A DNA stretch of 64,000 nt from Sphingomonadales bacterium 28-55-16 (GCA_002278855.1 NCGG01000001.1:62001-126000), one strand, 5' to 3'; numbered from the stretch's first letter, positions 47,640 to 56,609 are shown. A program made the numbers and translations. The notes: generated from the letters alone by a model not told the origin.

Positions 47640-47656
47640 TTGTAATAAAATTACAA
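47640..47656. promoter_or_regulatory. Perfect inverted repeat between the symporter and glutamate dehydrogenase genes
   Basis: TTGTAAT (47640-47646) and ATTACAA (47650-47656) are exact inverted copies around AAA. The site is about 60 bases before the glutamate dehydrogenase ATG (47716) and about 110 before the symporter GTG. It has the form of an operator for a dimeric regulator. No regulator gene is adjacent. Confidence 0.6.
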
Positions 47657-47715
47657 CGCATTTTGTCGTAGAAGATGGCATATAATCATTGATTGCGGGC
47701 TCAGGAGATCATTTC

Positions 47716-50700
47716 ATGGCGGCCGCCAAAATCGCTAAACCTAACGGAAAAATCGATAAGGTCCTTTTGAAGGATATGGTTGCGGCCTTTGCCCAGACCG
47801 CGTTGCCGGGCGAGAATGAGGGGTTTGATACCAAAGCAGCCGAGGATGCAGCGCGGTTCACCATCGAGACTGGGCTTCACCGTAAGCCGGGCGCAGCCGC
47901 GATTGCCCTGGATAGCTTTACCGATGCGCAGGGGCGTCTAATGATGCGTATTGCGCTGAACAATGATGACATGCCCTTTTTGGTGGACTCGGTTGCGGCC
48001 GCGGTGGCCGCGTGTGGCATAGCTGTGAAACGCATCATTCACCCGGTGTTGAGTGTTGTGCGCGATGACATGCTGGTGCTTTCACAGATCAGCCGAAAGC
48101 GTTTGGACGGGCAGGCGCGCGAGTCTTTCATTTATTTGGAAACAGAGCGTGTCGACGCGCGTGCGCGCCGACAACTTGAAGTCGCTCTGTTCGCCGTTCT
48201 GGCCGATGTACGAGGCGCTGTTACTGACTGGCGCGATATGCTTGCGGCGTTGTCCGCTGACGCGGATAGCTTACCCAATAGCGAGGGCACCGCGCTCATC
48301 CGCTGGTTCCTCGACAATAATATGACCATTTTGGCGCATGAGCGGATCAGCAGCAATGGCCTAAGATCCAACCGCCTTGGGTTATCGCGCGTTACCGATG
48401 CGGCCCTCCTTGCGGAAGACAGCGTTGCTCTGGCGATGAAATGGTTTGAAGACGGCGGCGTCGCGCCATTGGTGCTCAAATCAAACCGGGTGTCGACCGT
48501 GCACCGCAACGTTCAACTCGACCTCATCGTTATCCCCATAAAAACAGATGGCCTTATTCGCGGTCTGGCGGTCACTGCAGGGCTTTGGACGAGCGCGGCG
48601 CTCGCAACTACCCCAGAGGCGATACCTATGCTCAGAACGCATCTGAGGTCGCTTATGGCGCGTTTTGGCTTCGACCCGTCTGGTCATGCGGGCAAGGCGA
48701 TGGCGCATGCGCTGACGGCTTTGCCGCACGATCTTTTGGTTGCGCTGAAATTGGAGGATCTGGAGCGTGTCACGTTGACCGCCATGTCGCTGACGGATCG
48801 CCCACGCCCAAAGCTGATTGCGCTGCGCTCGCCGCTTGGCCGACATCTTTACATTTTTGTGTGGTTGCCGCGTGATGATGTGTCGACCGGTATCCGTAAA
48901 CAGATCCAGATGATGCTCATGGATGCTACAGGCGGCGGCTTGCTGGGCTGGACGATTGGCCTGGAAGATGGCGGGGTTGCTTTGCTGCGGTACACGCTCG
49001 ATTTGCCCGACCGCGCCCAAAATGTGGACGAAGCCGCGCTTGATGCAAAGCTTGAGCTGATGGTGCGCGGGTGGGAACCGGCGGTCGAAGCCGCATTGAC
49101 CCGATTGACGGATGAAAAACGGGCAGCCGCGATGTTGGTGCGCTATGGTGCTGCTTTCCCAGCAAATTATCGCAGCACCTATTCGACCGAAGAAGCGGCA
49201 CGCGATATGGTTTGTTTGCTGGCAATGGAACGGCACCACAGCAAGACCACGCGGCTTATGGTGCAGGACGACAAGCTGCGCCTAAAAATTTATAGCGGTG
49301 GCGGCGCTATGCCGCTGAGCAACATTGTTCCGGCATTAGAAAATTTCGGTTTTGATGTTTTGGAGGAATCGCCAACAGCATTGGGGGATGGCAATTACAT
49401 CCATGATTTCTGTTTGGCCCTGCGCGGCGGCGACGTTTCGGCGGTCATGCGAAACCCGCACGTCTTGGAAGACGTGCTTAGCCAGGTTTTGGATGGAACG
49501 TTCGAAAATGACGTGTTCAACCAATTGGTCACCATCGGTGGGCTTGATCCACAGTCGGTGATATGGCTGCGGGCATGGTATCGCTATTTACGCCAGACTG
49601 GGGTGACCTTTGGGATGCCAACGGTGGTCTCGGCTTTGGCCAAAAATGCCAGCATCACCCGGTCGATCATATCGCTTTTTGATGCGCTGCATAATCCTGC
49701 AGCGAACGGCAACCGCGACAAGGAAGCGGCGAAATTTCATAAATCCATTTTGGCTGATCTTGCGGCGGTGTCGGCCATTGATGAAGATCGCATTTTGCGC
49801 CGTTTCATGGCCATTGTCTTGGCGACCGTGCGCACCAACGCCTTTTCCGCAGCTGCCACCGAGGCGCTTGCCTTCAAACTTGATTGTGCAAAAGTGCCTG
49901 GGCTGCCTGCGCCACTGCCTTGGCGGGAAGTGTTTGTCTATTCACCGCGGGTAGAGGGCATCCATTTGCGCGCCGGACCTGTCGCGCGCGGTGGCTTGCG
50001 CTGGTCCGACCGGCGTGATGACTTCCGCACGGAGGTTCTCGGCCTTATGAAGGCGCAGCGCGTCAAAAACGCGGTCATCGTCCCCACTGGGGCCAAAGGC
50101 GGGTTCTACCCCAAGCGTCTGCCCGACATGCGCGTTGACCGCGATGCATGGTTTGCAGAGGGTACAGAGGCCTATAAAATCTTCATCCGGACATTGCTGT
50201 CGATTACCGACAACATCGTCAATGACCGGATCGTTCACCCCGATAATGTGGTCATTCATGACGGTGATGACCCTTATTTTGTGGTCGCAGCCGACAAAGG
50301 GACGGCGACATTTTCTGACACCGCCAACGCCATTGCGCTTGAGCGCAATTTCTGGCTCGGCGATGCGTTCGCCAGCGGTGGTTCGGTTGGTTATGACCAT
50401 AAGGCGATGGGCATTACCGCGAAAGGCGGCTGGCTATCGGTGCAACGACATTTTGCCGAAATGGGTATCGATGTCCAAAAGGAGCCCGTCACCGTTGCAG
50501 GCGTCGGCGACATGTCAGGCGACGTGTTCGGAAACGGCATGTTGCTGTCCAAGACGTTGAAAGTGGTCGCCGCGTTTGACCATCGGCATATCTTTTTCGA
50601 CCCCGACCCCGATCCCGCGATAAGCTGGAAGGAACGTCAGCGGTTGTTCAATTTGCCGCGTTCAAGCTGGCTCGATTATGACGCAAAACTGATTTCAAAG

Positions 50701-52365
50701 GGCGGCGGGGTGTTTGCCCGAACCGAAAAATCGATCAAGACAACACCTGAAATCAGAAATTTACTTGGCATTGACGCCAAAGAAATTGAGCCTTCGGCAT
50801 TGATGACGGCCATTTTGAAGGCGCCGGTGCAACTCATGTGGTTTGGGGGTATCGGCACATATATTAAGGACCGGAGCGAGAACCATCTCGACGTGGGGGA
50901 CCCCAGCAATGATGCTATTCGCGTCAACGGCGCCGATGTGCAGGCGCAGGTAATCGGCGAGGGTGCAAATCTTGGCGTCACGCAAGCTGGCCGAATTGGC
51001 TACGCGTTGCGCGGTGGTCGGATCAACACCGACTTTATCGACAACAGCGCAGGCGTCGATTGTTCTGATAATGAAGTGAACATCAAAATCGCGCTGAACG
51101 CGCAAATGCGGGCGGGCAAGTTGAAGGCGCCGGCACGTAACGTCTTGCTGGCTGAAATGACCGACGCCGTCGCGCATTTGGTCCTTGAGGATAACCGGTT
51201 GCAGACATTGGCGCTCTCGATCGCCGAAACCGGCGGTGCGGGGGATTTGCCCGCTTATGTCCGCCTTATCGAAATTTTTGAAGCTACGGGCAAACTTGAC
51301 CGTGTCGTCGAAGGGCTGGCGCCAAATGAGGAGTTGTTCCGGCGGGCAAGTGAAGGGCATGGCCTGACCCGGCCCGAGTTGGCTATCTTGCTGTCCACAG
51401 CGAAGCTTGCTGCGCAGGACGGTATTGAAGAATCCCCTTTGGGGCAGGACAAGTCCATGGATGCGGAACTGTTGGCGGCGTTCCCTGACGTGATGGTAAA
51501 ATCACATAAGCCGGCGATTTTGGCACACCGGCTGCGCAAAGAGATCATCGCGACCAAATTGGCCAACCGGATGATCAACCGGCTTGGCATGCTTCATCCC
51601 TTTGAGCTGGCCGAAGAGGAAGGCTGTGGCCTTGGCGATGTGGCCGCTGCCTTTGCCATTGCCGAACGGATCTACGATCTGCCGTCCTTGTGGAACGCCA
51701 TGGATACGACCGCGATGCCCGAATCTACGCGGTTGATGTTGTTCCATCAAGTTGCGGTGGAAACCCGCGCGCAAATGGCGGACATCATCCGCAATGCCCA
51801 TGAGGGGCGGGATGTGGGCGCCGCTACCGCGGTCTACGGACCCGTGGTGCAGAAGTTGTCATCAGCGTTAGACGGGCTATTGCCTCACGACGTCCGGGTT
51901 CAAACCGAACGCTTTGGCGCGCGGTTGACGGAAAATGGTGCGCCCAGCAAAATTGCCGACCGATTGGTACAATTGGCGCAGCTTGATGGCGCTATCGGGC
52001 TGGCGGCGCTTTCTTCGTCGCAAAAGGGCGATGTCACCGCACTGACGCGGGCGTTTACCGCCCTTGGCGATGCGCTTGGTCTAAGTTGGGCACAGGGCGC
52101 TGCGATGCAAATGGACCCACAGGATCCATGGGAACGCTTGTTGGTCGCAGGTCTAGCGCGCGATTTTCAAACCATGCGCCTCGATTTCCTGCGCCGCCGT
52201 GCGGCAAAAAGGCCGCTTGATGATACGCAAATTTGGTTGCAGGCCAATGCCGTCCGCGTGCGGGCATTTAAGGCCATGGTCGACCGTGCCCGCATGACAG
52301 GCATGGCAACACCCGCCATGCTGGCGCAGGTTGCGGGGCAGGCAAGGGGCTTGCTTGGGCGCTAA
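47716..52365 (+). CDS. NAD-dependent glutamate dehydrogenase, large (180 kDa) type
   Basis: 1549 residues from ATG 47716, preceded by AGGAGA. The large NAD-GDH family deaminates glutamate to 2-oxoglutarate and mainly serves catabolism. The N-terminal half carries ACT-like regulatory modules; the catalytic core begins near residue 755 with GPVARGGLRWSDRRDDFRTE and KNAVIVPTGAKGGF, and the NAD fold contains VAGVGDMSGDVFGNGMLLS. C-terminal helical region to GQARGLLGR completes it. It lies divergent from a dicarboxylate/glutamate carrier, matching a role in using glutamate as carbon and nitrogen source. Confidence 0.97.
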   Translation: MAAAKIAKPNGKIDKVLLKDMVAAFAQTALPGENEGFDTKAAEDAARFTIETGLHRKPGAAAIALDSFTDAQGRLMMRIALNNDDMPFLVDSVAAAVAACGIAVKRIIHPVLSVVRDDMLVLSQISRKRLDGQARESFIYLETERVDARARRQLEVALFAVLADVRGAVTDWRDMLAALSADADSLPNSEGTALIRWFLDNNMTILAHERISSNGLRSNRLGLSRVTDAALLAEDSVALAMKWFEDGGVAPLVLKSNRVSTVHRNVQLDLIVIPIKTDGLIRGLAVTAGLWTSAALATTPEAIPMLRTHLRSLMARFGFDPSGHAGKAMAHALTALPHDLLVALKLEDLERVTLTAMSLTDRPRPKLIALRSPLGRHLYIFVWLPRDDVSTGIRKQIQMMLMDATGGGLLGWTIGLEDGGVALLRYTLDLPDRAQNVDEAALDAKLELMVRGWEPAVEAALTRLTDEKRAAAMLVRYGAAFPANYRSTYSTEEAARDMVCLLAMERHHSKTTRLMVQDDKLRLKIYSGGGAMPLSNIVPALENFGFDVLEESPTALGDGNYIHDFCLALRGGDVSAVMRNPHVLEDVLSQVLDGTFENDVFNQLVTIGGLDPQSVIWLRAWYRYLRQTGVTFGMPTVVSALAKNASITRSIISLFDALHNPAANGNRDKEAAKFHKSILADLAAVSAIDEDRILRRFMAIVLATVRTNAFSAAATEALAFKLDCAKVPGLPAPLPWREVFVYSPRVEGIHLRAGPVARGGLRWSDRRDDFRTEVLGLMKAQRVKNAVIVPTGAKGGFYPKRLPDMRVDRDAWFAEGTEAYKIFIRTLLSITDNIVNDRIVHPDNVVIHDGDDPYFVVAADKGTATFSDTANAIALERNFWLGDAFASGGSVGYDHKAMGITAKGGWLSVQRHFAEMGIDVQKEPVTVAGVGDMSGDVFGNGMLLSKTLKVVAAFDHRHIFFDPDPDPAISWKERQRLFNLPRSSWLDYDAKLISKGGGVFARTEKSIKTTPEIRNLLGIDAKEIEPSALMTAILKAPVQLMWFGGIGTYIKDRSENHLDVGDPSNDAIRVNGADVQAQVIGEGANLGVTQAGRIGYALRGGRINTDFIDNSAGVDCSDNEVNIKIALNAQMRAGKLKAPARNVLLAEMTDAVAHLVLEDNRLQTLALSIAETGGAGDLPAYVRLIEIFEATGKLDRVVEGLAPNEELFRRASEGHGLTRPELAILLSTAKLAAQDGIEESPLGQDKSMDAELLAAFPDVMVKSHKPAILAHRLRKEIIATKLANRMINRLGMLHPFELAEEEGCGLGDVAAAFAIAERIYDLPSLWNAMDTTAMPESTRLMLFHQVAVETRAQMADIIRNAHEGRDVGAATAVYGPVVQKLSSALDGLLPHDVRVQTERFGARLTENGAPSKIADRLVQLAQLDGAIGLAALSSSQKGDVTALTRAFTALGDALGLSWAQGAAMQMDPQDPWERLLVAGLARDFQTMRLDFLRRRAAKRPLDDTQIWLQANAVRVRAFKAMVDRARMTGMATPAMLAQVAGQARGLLGR

Positions 52366-52369
52366 CGTA

Positions 52370-52495
52370 TCAGCTTTTGGCGGCTAAGCCTGCTGGATTG
52401 CCCTTCGTCGACGGGTTTGATGCGTTTTGCTTTTTCGGCTTTTCGGCCTTTGGTTTGCGCACTTCACGGCTCGATTTCTTCTGGCTTTTCGCCAT
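52370..52495 (-). CDS. Small basic protein, 41 residues
   Basis: The frame from ATG 52495 to TGA 52370 encodes 41 residues, starting MAKSQKKSSREVRKPKAEKP and ending in NPSTKGNPAGLAAKS. The frame has ten Lys and two Arg, no acidic cluster, and is preceded by AAAGGAAAATATC. Similar Lys-rich small proteins starting MAKSQ are common in alphaproteobacterial genomes as unnamed conserved proteins. A nucleic-acid contact is conceivable but not shown. It converges on the glutamate dehydrogenase gene, four bases apart. A large inverted repeat lies just upstream. Confidence 0.75.
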   Translation of the reverse strand: MAKSQKKSSREVRKPKAEKPKKQNASNPSTKGNPAGLAAKS

Positions 52496-52533
52496 GATAT
52501 TTTCCTTTGGGGGAGGGTGCCGACGCAGCCTTT

Positions 52534-52567
52534 AGAACACTGGTCGGTATGAACAGACCGGTGTTCT
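52534..52567. repeat. 12-base inverted repeat upstream of the 41-residue gene
   Basis: AGAACACTGGTC (52534-52545) and GACCGGTGTTCT (52556-52567) pair with one mismatch position (G-U capable) around ten bases. It could be the terminator-like end of the HD-domain gene transcript or the leader of the 41-residue gene. A further stem AAGCCC (52585-52590)/GGGCTT (52600-52605) follows to the right. Confidence 0.6.
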
Positions 52568-52621
52568 GTAGATATAAGCACGGAAAGCCCATTTTATAAG
52601 GGCTTCGTGGGATAAGGTGGA

Positions 52622-53215
52622 TTAAGCCGCCGTTTCGACGGCACGTTTGTAGATGCTGTTCAGCGGACTGCGGAAAAGTTTCATCACCATTGGTTCGAAA
52701 AATTCCAGCGGAAGCGTGTCATAATTCGGGTCGAAAGATGGGCAGTCATATTTGTCGATAAATTCTTCAGTTTCGGCAAACCATTCATGGCCGCGAAACT
52801 GCTCGCGCATGTCGCGATCGAGGCCCAAATGATGGAAGAAATTTTGCCCCTGGAAAATCCCGTGATTTTGCACAATCCAGAGCAGTTTTTCCGAAACGAA
52901 CGGCTTTAAAATGGCGGCGGCGATGTCCGGATGGTTGGTGGCGCCAAGCGTATCGCCAATGTCGTGGAGCAGGGCCATGACAACATAATCCTCGTCCCGA
53001 CCATCGCGATGCGCACGGGTCGCTGTCTGCAAGGAATGCGTTAAACGATCGACTGCAAATCCGCCAAAGTCACCATCAAGCAATTTAAGATGGTCCAAGA
53101 TCCGGCGTCCGCCATTTTGCGAAAACGGGATATTGTGCCGCATGATGATTTGCCAATCCTCTTGCGTGCTATGCGACATATCATGAAAATTTGCGCGGTC
53201 TTCGTGCTGGTCCAT
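52622..53215 (-). CDS. HD-domain protein, probable diiron (MIOX/PhnZ-like) oxygenase or hydrolase
   Basis: 197 residues from ATG 53215. The HD motif LLHDIGDTLG (His84, Asp85) is intact. In addition there are His60 in RLTHSLQTAT, His95 in ATNHPDI, His118 in IVQNHGIF, and Asp157 in DKYDCPSFD. This set of four His and two Asp, with His60 to His84 spaced 24 apart, resembles the ligand set of mixed-valent diiron HD oxygenases such as MIOX and PhnZ. Plain HD phosphohydrolases do not need the extra ligands. Substrate unknown; a hydrolase remains possible. Confidence 0.7.
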   Translation of the reverse strand: MDQHEDRANFHDMSHSTQEDWQIIMRHNIPFSQNGGRRILDHLKLLDGDFGGFAVDRLTHSLQTATRAHRDGRDEDYVVMALLHDIGDTLGATNHPDIAAAILKPFVSEKLLWIVQNHGIFQGQNFFHHLGLDRDMREQFRGHEWFAETEEFIDKYDCPSFDPNYDTLPLEFFEPMVMKLFRSPLNSIYKRAVETAA

Positions 53216-53305
53216 TGGGGATATCCTCTCAAGCTGTATGTTTAACAGCGTTGGCGCACGAAACAAGGGCTTCAAGCATGGGTGAAATGCGGCTAGACTG
53301 ACTTT

Positions 53306-54442
53306 ATGGCGGTATTAGAGCTTACAGATAAACCTTTTTTTGCGGACAAGAATCGCGCTTTTTGGAACTTGCATTCTGCGGGTTGGGCAGGTGCGGTGAT
53401 TTTGCGTGCCGCGTCCGGTATCGCGCAGGGGCAGCCAGTTAGCTTCCTCGTCCCGATCCTGATTTCCGCCGTGACCGGCTATTCCATCACGCTGCTTCTT
53501 TCGGTCATCTATCGGTTTTTGATCGGGCAGCGGCCGTTTATCACGTGGAGCTTGACCTTTGTGTCCGTTTCGCTGGCAACGATTGGTTATGCCTATCTTG
53601 ACGTGTGGGTGCTTCAAACCATTCGTGACGGCGTTGACGAAACGCCATTCGCGCAGTTGTGGTTAGCAGCGATTTATATCAACTCGGTGTTGTTGGCTGC
53701 TTGGTCAGCGCTGTATTATGCGATTAATTATTTCGTGCGCGCAGAGGAACAGGCTGACCAGATGATGCGGCTAGAGGCGCAGGCCACGAGCGCGCAGCTC
53801 ACAATGTTGCGTTATCAGCTCAATCCGCATTTCCTGTTCAACACCTTGAACAGCATATCGACGTTGGTGTTGCTCAAACAGACTGAACAAGCGAACGCCA
53901 TGTTGTCGCGTTTGTCCTCATTCCTGCGCTTCACGCTTATCAACGAAGCTGCGGCGAAGGTGCCGCTGACTCAAGAAATCGAAACTTTAAAGCTTTACCT
54001 CGATATCGAAAAAATGCGCTTCGAAGAACGGTTGCGAACATTTTTCACGATTGAACCTGCGGTGAAAGATGCTCTGGTGCCGTCTTTATTGCTTCAGCCG
54101 TTGGTGGAAAACGCGATCAAATATGCGGTGACGCCGAAGGAGGAGGGCGCCGACATTTCTGTTGTTGCGCAACTCGTCGGCCAAAGGGTTCGGATTACCG
54201 TTTCCGACACAGGGCCGGGCCTGCAGCCGGGGCAGCAAGACAGCAGCCTGTCTACAGGCGTCGGTATGGCCAATACGCGCGAGCGCTTGTCACAGGCATA
54301 TGGTGAAGACCAGCGCTTTGAACATTATGTCAAAGCCGCGGGGGGATTTGAGGTTCTGTTGGAACTACCCTATCAAACCGGGATTATGGTAGGGGAAGAC
54401 AACCAAGCGGGGGCTAAGTCGCAAGGAAAGATATCCGCATGA
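53306..54442 (+). CDS. LytS/YehU-type sensor histidine kinase
   Basis: 378 residues. Four to five hydrophobic helices (about 25-145) form the membrane sensor part. The His kinase motif QLNPHFLFNTLNSISTL places the phosphorylated His at 175, followed by an ATPase domain with LLLQPLVENAIKYAVTP and VSDTGPGL. This is the His_kinase/LytS family lacking a separate dimerisation domain. Its TGA overlaps the regulator gene start by four bases (ATGA). The signal is unknown. Confidence 0.92.
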   Translation: MAVLELTDKPFFADKNRAFWNLHSAGWAGAVILRAASGIAQGQPVSFLVPILISAVTGYSITLLLSVIYRFLIGQRPFITWSLTFVSVSLATIGYAYLDVWVLQTIRDGVDETPFAQLWLAAIYINSVLLAAWSALYYAINYFVRAEEQADQMMRLEAQATSAQLTMLRYQLNPHFLFNTLNSISTLVLLKQTEQANAMLSRLSSFLRFTLINEAAAKVPLTQEIETLKLYLDIEKMRFEERLRTFFTIEPAVKDALVPSLLLQPLVENAIKYAVTPKEEGADISVVAQLVGQRVRITVSDTGPGLQPGQQDSSLSTGVGMANTRERLSQAYGEDQRFEHYVKAAGGFEVLLELPYQTGIMVGEDNQAGAKSQGKISA

Positions 54443-55239
54443 GCATTCGTACAATATTGGTCGACGATGAAAAGCTGGCTATCCAAGGTCTCGAGTTAAG
54501 GCTTCAGCCTTTTGAGGATATCGAGATTGTAGCAACCTGCCACAATGGTCGCGAGGCCATTCGCAAGATAAAGACCCTGAAACCAGACTTGGTTTTTCTC
54601 GACATCCAGATGCCGGGATTTGATGGCTTTTCGGTTGTGCAGGGCGTGATGGATATTGACCCGCCCTTGTTTGTGTTCGTGACGGCATATTCCGAACATG
54701 CGATCAAAGCGTTTGAGGCGCAGGCTATCGATTATCTGATGAAGCCAGTCGAACCCGAGCGTCTTGCCGACACGATGGACCGCGTGCGCAGCCGGCTGTC
54801 TGACAAGCGTACCTCGGATGAGCTTGAGCGCCTACGCACGGTCATCAATGAAGTCGCGCCAAATGCTGCCGATAATTTGGGGACAATCGACGACGATATG
54901 GCGTCCACCCGTTTTGAAAAGCTCATCAATATCAAGGATCGCGGCCAGATTTTCCGTGTCGATGTTGAAAGCATCGAGCGTATTGATGCAGCGGGCGACT
55001 ATATGTGCATATACACGGCCGATAACTCCCTGATCTTGCGCGAAACGATGAAGGATCTGGAAAAGCGCCTCGACCCGCGCACGTTCCAGCGGGTGCACCG
55101 TTCGACGATCGTCAACTTGGATCAAGTGCGTCAAGTCAAGCCGCACACCAATGGCGAATGTTTTCTGGTGCTCGAATCCGGCGCGCAGGTGAAGGTCAGT
55201 CGGTCATATCGCGACGTCGTCGCCCGCTTTGTACATTGA
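54439..55239 (+). CDS. LytTR-type response regulator
   Basis: 266 residues. The receiver domain (1-120) has the phosphoacceptor Asp55 in LVFLDIQMPGFDGFS, the acidic pair DDE (9-11) and Lys in LMKPVEPER. The C-terminal LytTR DNA-binding domain (about 160-266) includes DAAGDYMCIYTADNSLILRE and HRSTIVNLDQVRQVKP. It is translated by coupling with the kinase (ATGA overlap), a standard two-component pair of the LytS/LytR type. LytTR regulators often bind direct repeats upstream of their own targets; none was identified here. Confidence 0.94.
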   Translation: MSIRTILVDDEKLAIQGLELRLQPFEDIEIVATCHNGREAIRKIKTLKPDLVFLDIQMPGFDGFSVVQGVMDIDPPLFVFVTAYSEHAIKAFEAQAIDYLMKPVEPERLADTMDRVRSRLSDKRTSDELERLRTVINEVAPNAADNLGTIDDDMASTRFEKLINIKDRGQIFRVDVESIERIDAAGDYMCIYTADNSLILRETMKDLEKRLDPRTFQRVHRSTIVNLDQVRQVKPHTNGECFLVLESGAQVKVSRSYRDVVARFVH

Positions 55240-55251
55240 GGAGCATGTGAA

Positions 55252-56157
55252 ATGAAACCGGCCAGTGATGTAAAACGCATGAAGGCCAGCGATTTTCACC
55301 CGTATATTCTCGAAATCTTCGACGGCTATGTCCATGGCAAGCTGACCAAACGCGAATTTATGCGTGAGGCGGGCAAGTTTGCGGCTGCTGGCGTCACCGG
55401 ATTGATGATTCTCAATCAGTTGCAACCTGATTACGCGCTGGCGCAGCAGGTGAAGACGGATGATCCAGCGATCATCACCGCACGCGTGACCGTGCCAAGT
55501 CCCGAGGGCCATAATAGCATCAACGGCTTGCTGGCCCGGCCAGCAAAGGCAAAAGGCAAGTTGCCCGCGGTGTTGGTCATCCACGAAAACCGCGGCCTTA
55601 ACCCGTATATTGAGGACGTTGTCCGGCGTTTGGCCAAGGCCGGTTATATGGCGCTTGCGCCAGACGGCCTATCATCGGTCGGCGGCTATCCCGGTAATGA
55701 TGAAATAGGCCGTGATCTGCAGGCGAAGTTGAACCCCGGAAAATTGCTTGAGGATTTTTTCGCGAGCTTTGAATATTTGCGCGACCATCCCGAAAGTACG
55801 GGCAGGGTGGGCGCGGTTGGATTTTGCTATGGCGGCGGCGTATGCAATGCGCTGGCGGTGGCTTATCCGGAAATGGCGGCATCGGTGCCTTGTTATGGCC
55901 GTCAGCCACGTGCTGAGGAGGTTCTGGGAATCAAGGCGCCTCTGTTGGTCCATTATGCTGAGGTGGACGCGCGTATCAATGCGGGCTGGTTGCCTTATCA
56001 AGCGGCGCTTATTGCAAACCAGAAACGCTTTCAGGTGCATTTCTACCCCGGAACGCAGCATGGGTTCCACAATGACAGCACGCCGCGATTTGACAAAGCG
56101 GCGGCGGATTTGTCGTGGCAGCGCACGCTTGCCTTTTTTGCGGAAAATGTGCGTTAA
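55252..56157 (+). CDS. Dienelactone hydrolase family protein, probably exported
   Basis: 301 residues; GAGGAG precedes ATG 55252. The alpha/beta-hydrolase core has nucleophile Cys192 in GFCYGGG, Asp239 in AEVDARIN and His270/His273 in QHGFHND, the Cys-Asp-His triad of dienelactone hydrolases. Residues about 33-66 (KREFMREAGKFAAAGVTGLM to ALAQ) look like a twin-arginine-type signal with Lys-Arg in place of Arg-Arg. The reaction class is lactone or ester hydrolysis. It lies 12 bases after the LytTR regulator. The stop shares TTAA with tadA. Confidence 0.9.
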   Translation: MKPASDVKRMKASDFHPYILEIFDGYVHGKLTKREFMREAGKFAAAGVTGLMILNQLQPDYALAQQVKTDDPAIITARVTVPSPEGHNSINGLLARPAKAKGKLPAVLVIHENRGLNPYIEDVVRRLAKAGYMALAPDGLSSVGGYPGNDEIGRDLQAKLNPGKLLEDFFASFEYLRDHPESTGRVGAVGFCYGGGVCNALAVAYPEMAASVPCYGRQPRAEEVLGIKAPLLVHYAEVDARINAGWLPYQAALIANQKRFQVHFYPGTQHGFHNDSTPRFDKAAADLSWQRTLAFFAENVR

Positions 56158-56609
56158 CGACGGGGGGCGAAAAAGTCCCTGAGTAGGGCAGCGGATTCGT
56201 CGGCAGCGATGCCTGCATAGACCTCGGGTCGGTGGTGTAGGGTTGCGTGTTCAAATAAACGCGGGCCATGCGCCACAGCGCCGCCCTTGGCGTCATCAGC
56301 GCCATAATACAGGCGCGCGATGCGGGCGTGGGAAATAGCCCCAGCGCACATGGCACAGGGCTCCAGCGTCACCCACAACTCACAGCCGGTAAGGCGTTCG
56401 TTGCCAAGTTGCGCGGCCGCGGCGCGGATGGCGATGATTTCGGCATGCGCGGTAGGGTCGTGGCTATCGACTGGGCGGTTCGATCCGCGACCAATAATCA
56501 CGCCATCCTTTACAATGATTGCGCCAACTGGCACCTCGCCTTGCGCGGCAGCGGCACGCGCCAGATTGAGTGCTTCGTTCATCATTTCGCGGGCTTTGGT
56601 CAGTGGCAT
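56154..56609 (-). CDS. tadA: tRNA-specific adenosine deaminase
   Basis: 151 residues. Deaminates A34 to inosine in tRNA-Arg(ACG). The zinc/catalytic motifs are HAE in DPTAHAEIIAI (catalytic Glu) and PCAMC in LEPCAMCAGAI; VPVGAIIVKDGVIIG precedes them. The length matches TadA, and the HAE/PCxxC set fits its family. Start ATG 56609, before which there is no strong ribosome site. Converges with the dienelactone hydrolase gene. Confidence 0.94.
   Translation of the reverse strand: MPLTKAREMMNEALNLARAAAAQGEVPVGAIIVKDGVIIGRGSNRPVDSHDPTAHAEIIAIRAAAAQLGNERLTGCELWVTLEPCAMCAGAISHARIARLYYGADDAKGGAVAHGPRLFEHATLHHRPEVYAGIAADESAALLRDFFAPRR

Noticed and set aside
52384..52581. A 65-codon minus-strand frame over the 41-residue gene and inverted repeat
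   Set aside because: No ribosome site and a shadow-like Arg/Ser/Gln composition; the 41-residue frame has a better start and a plausible sequence.
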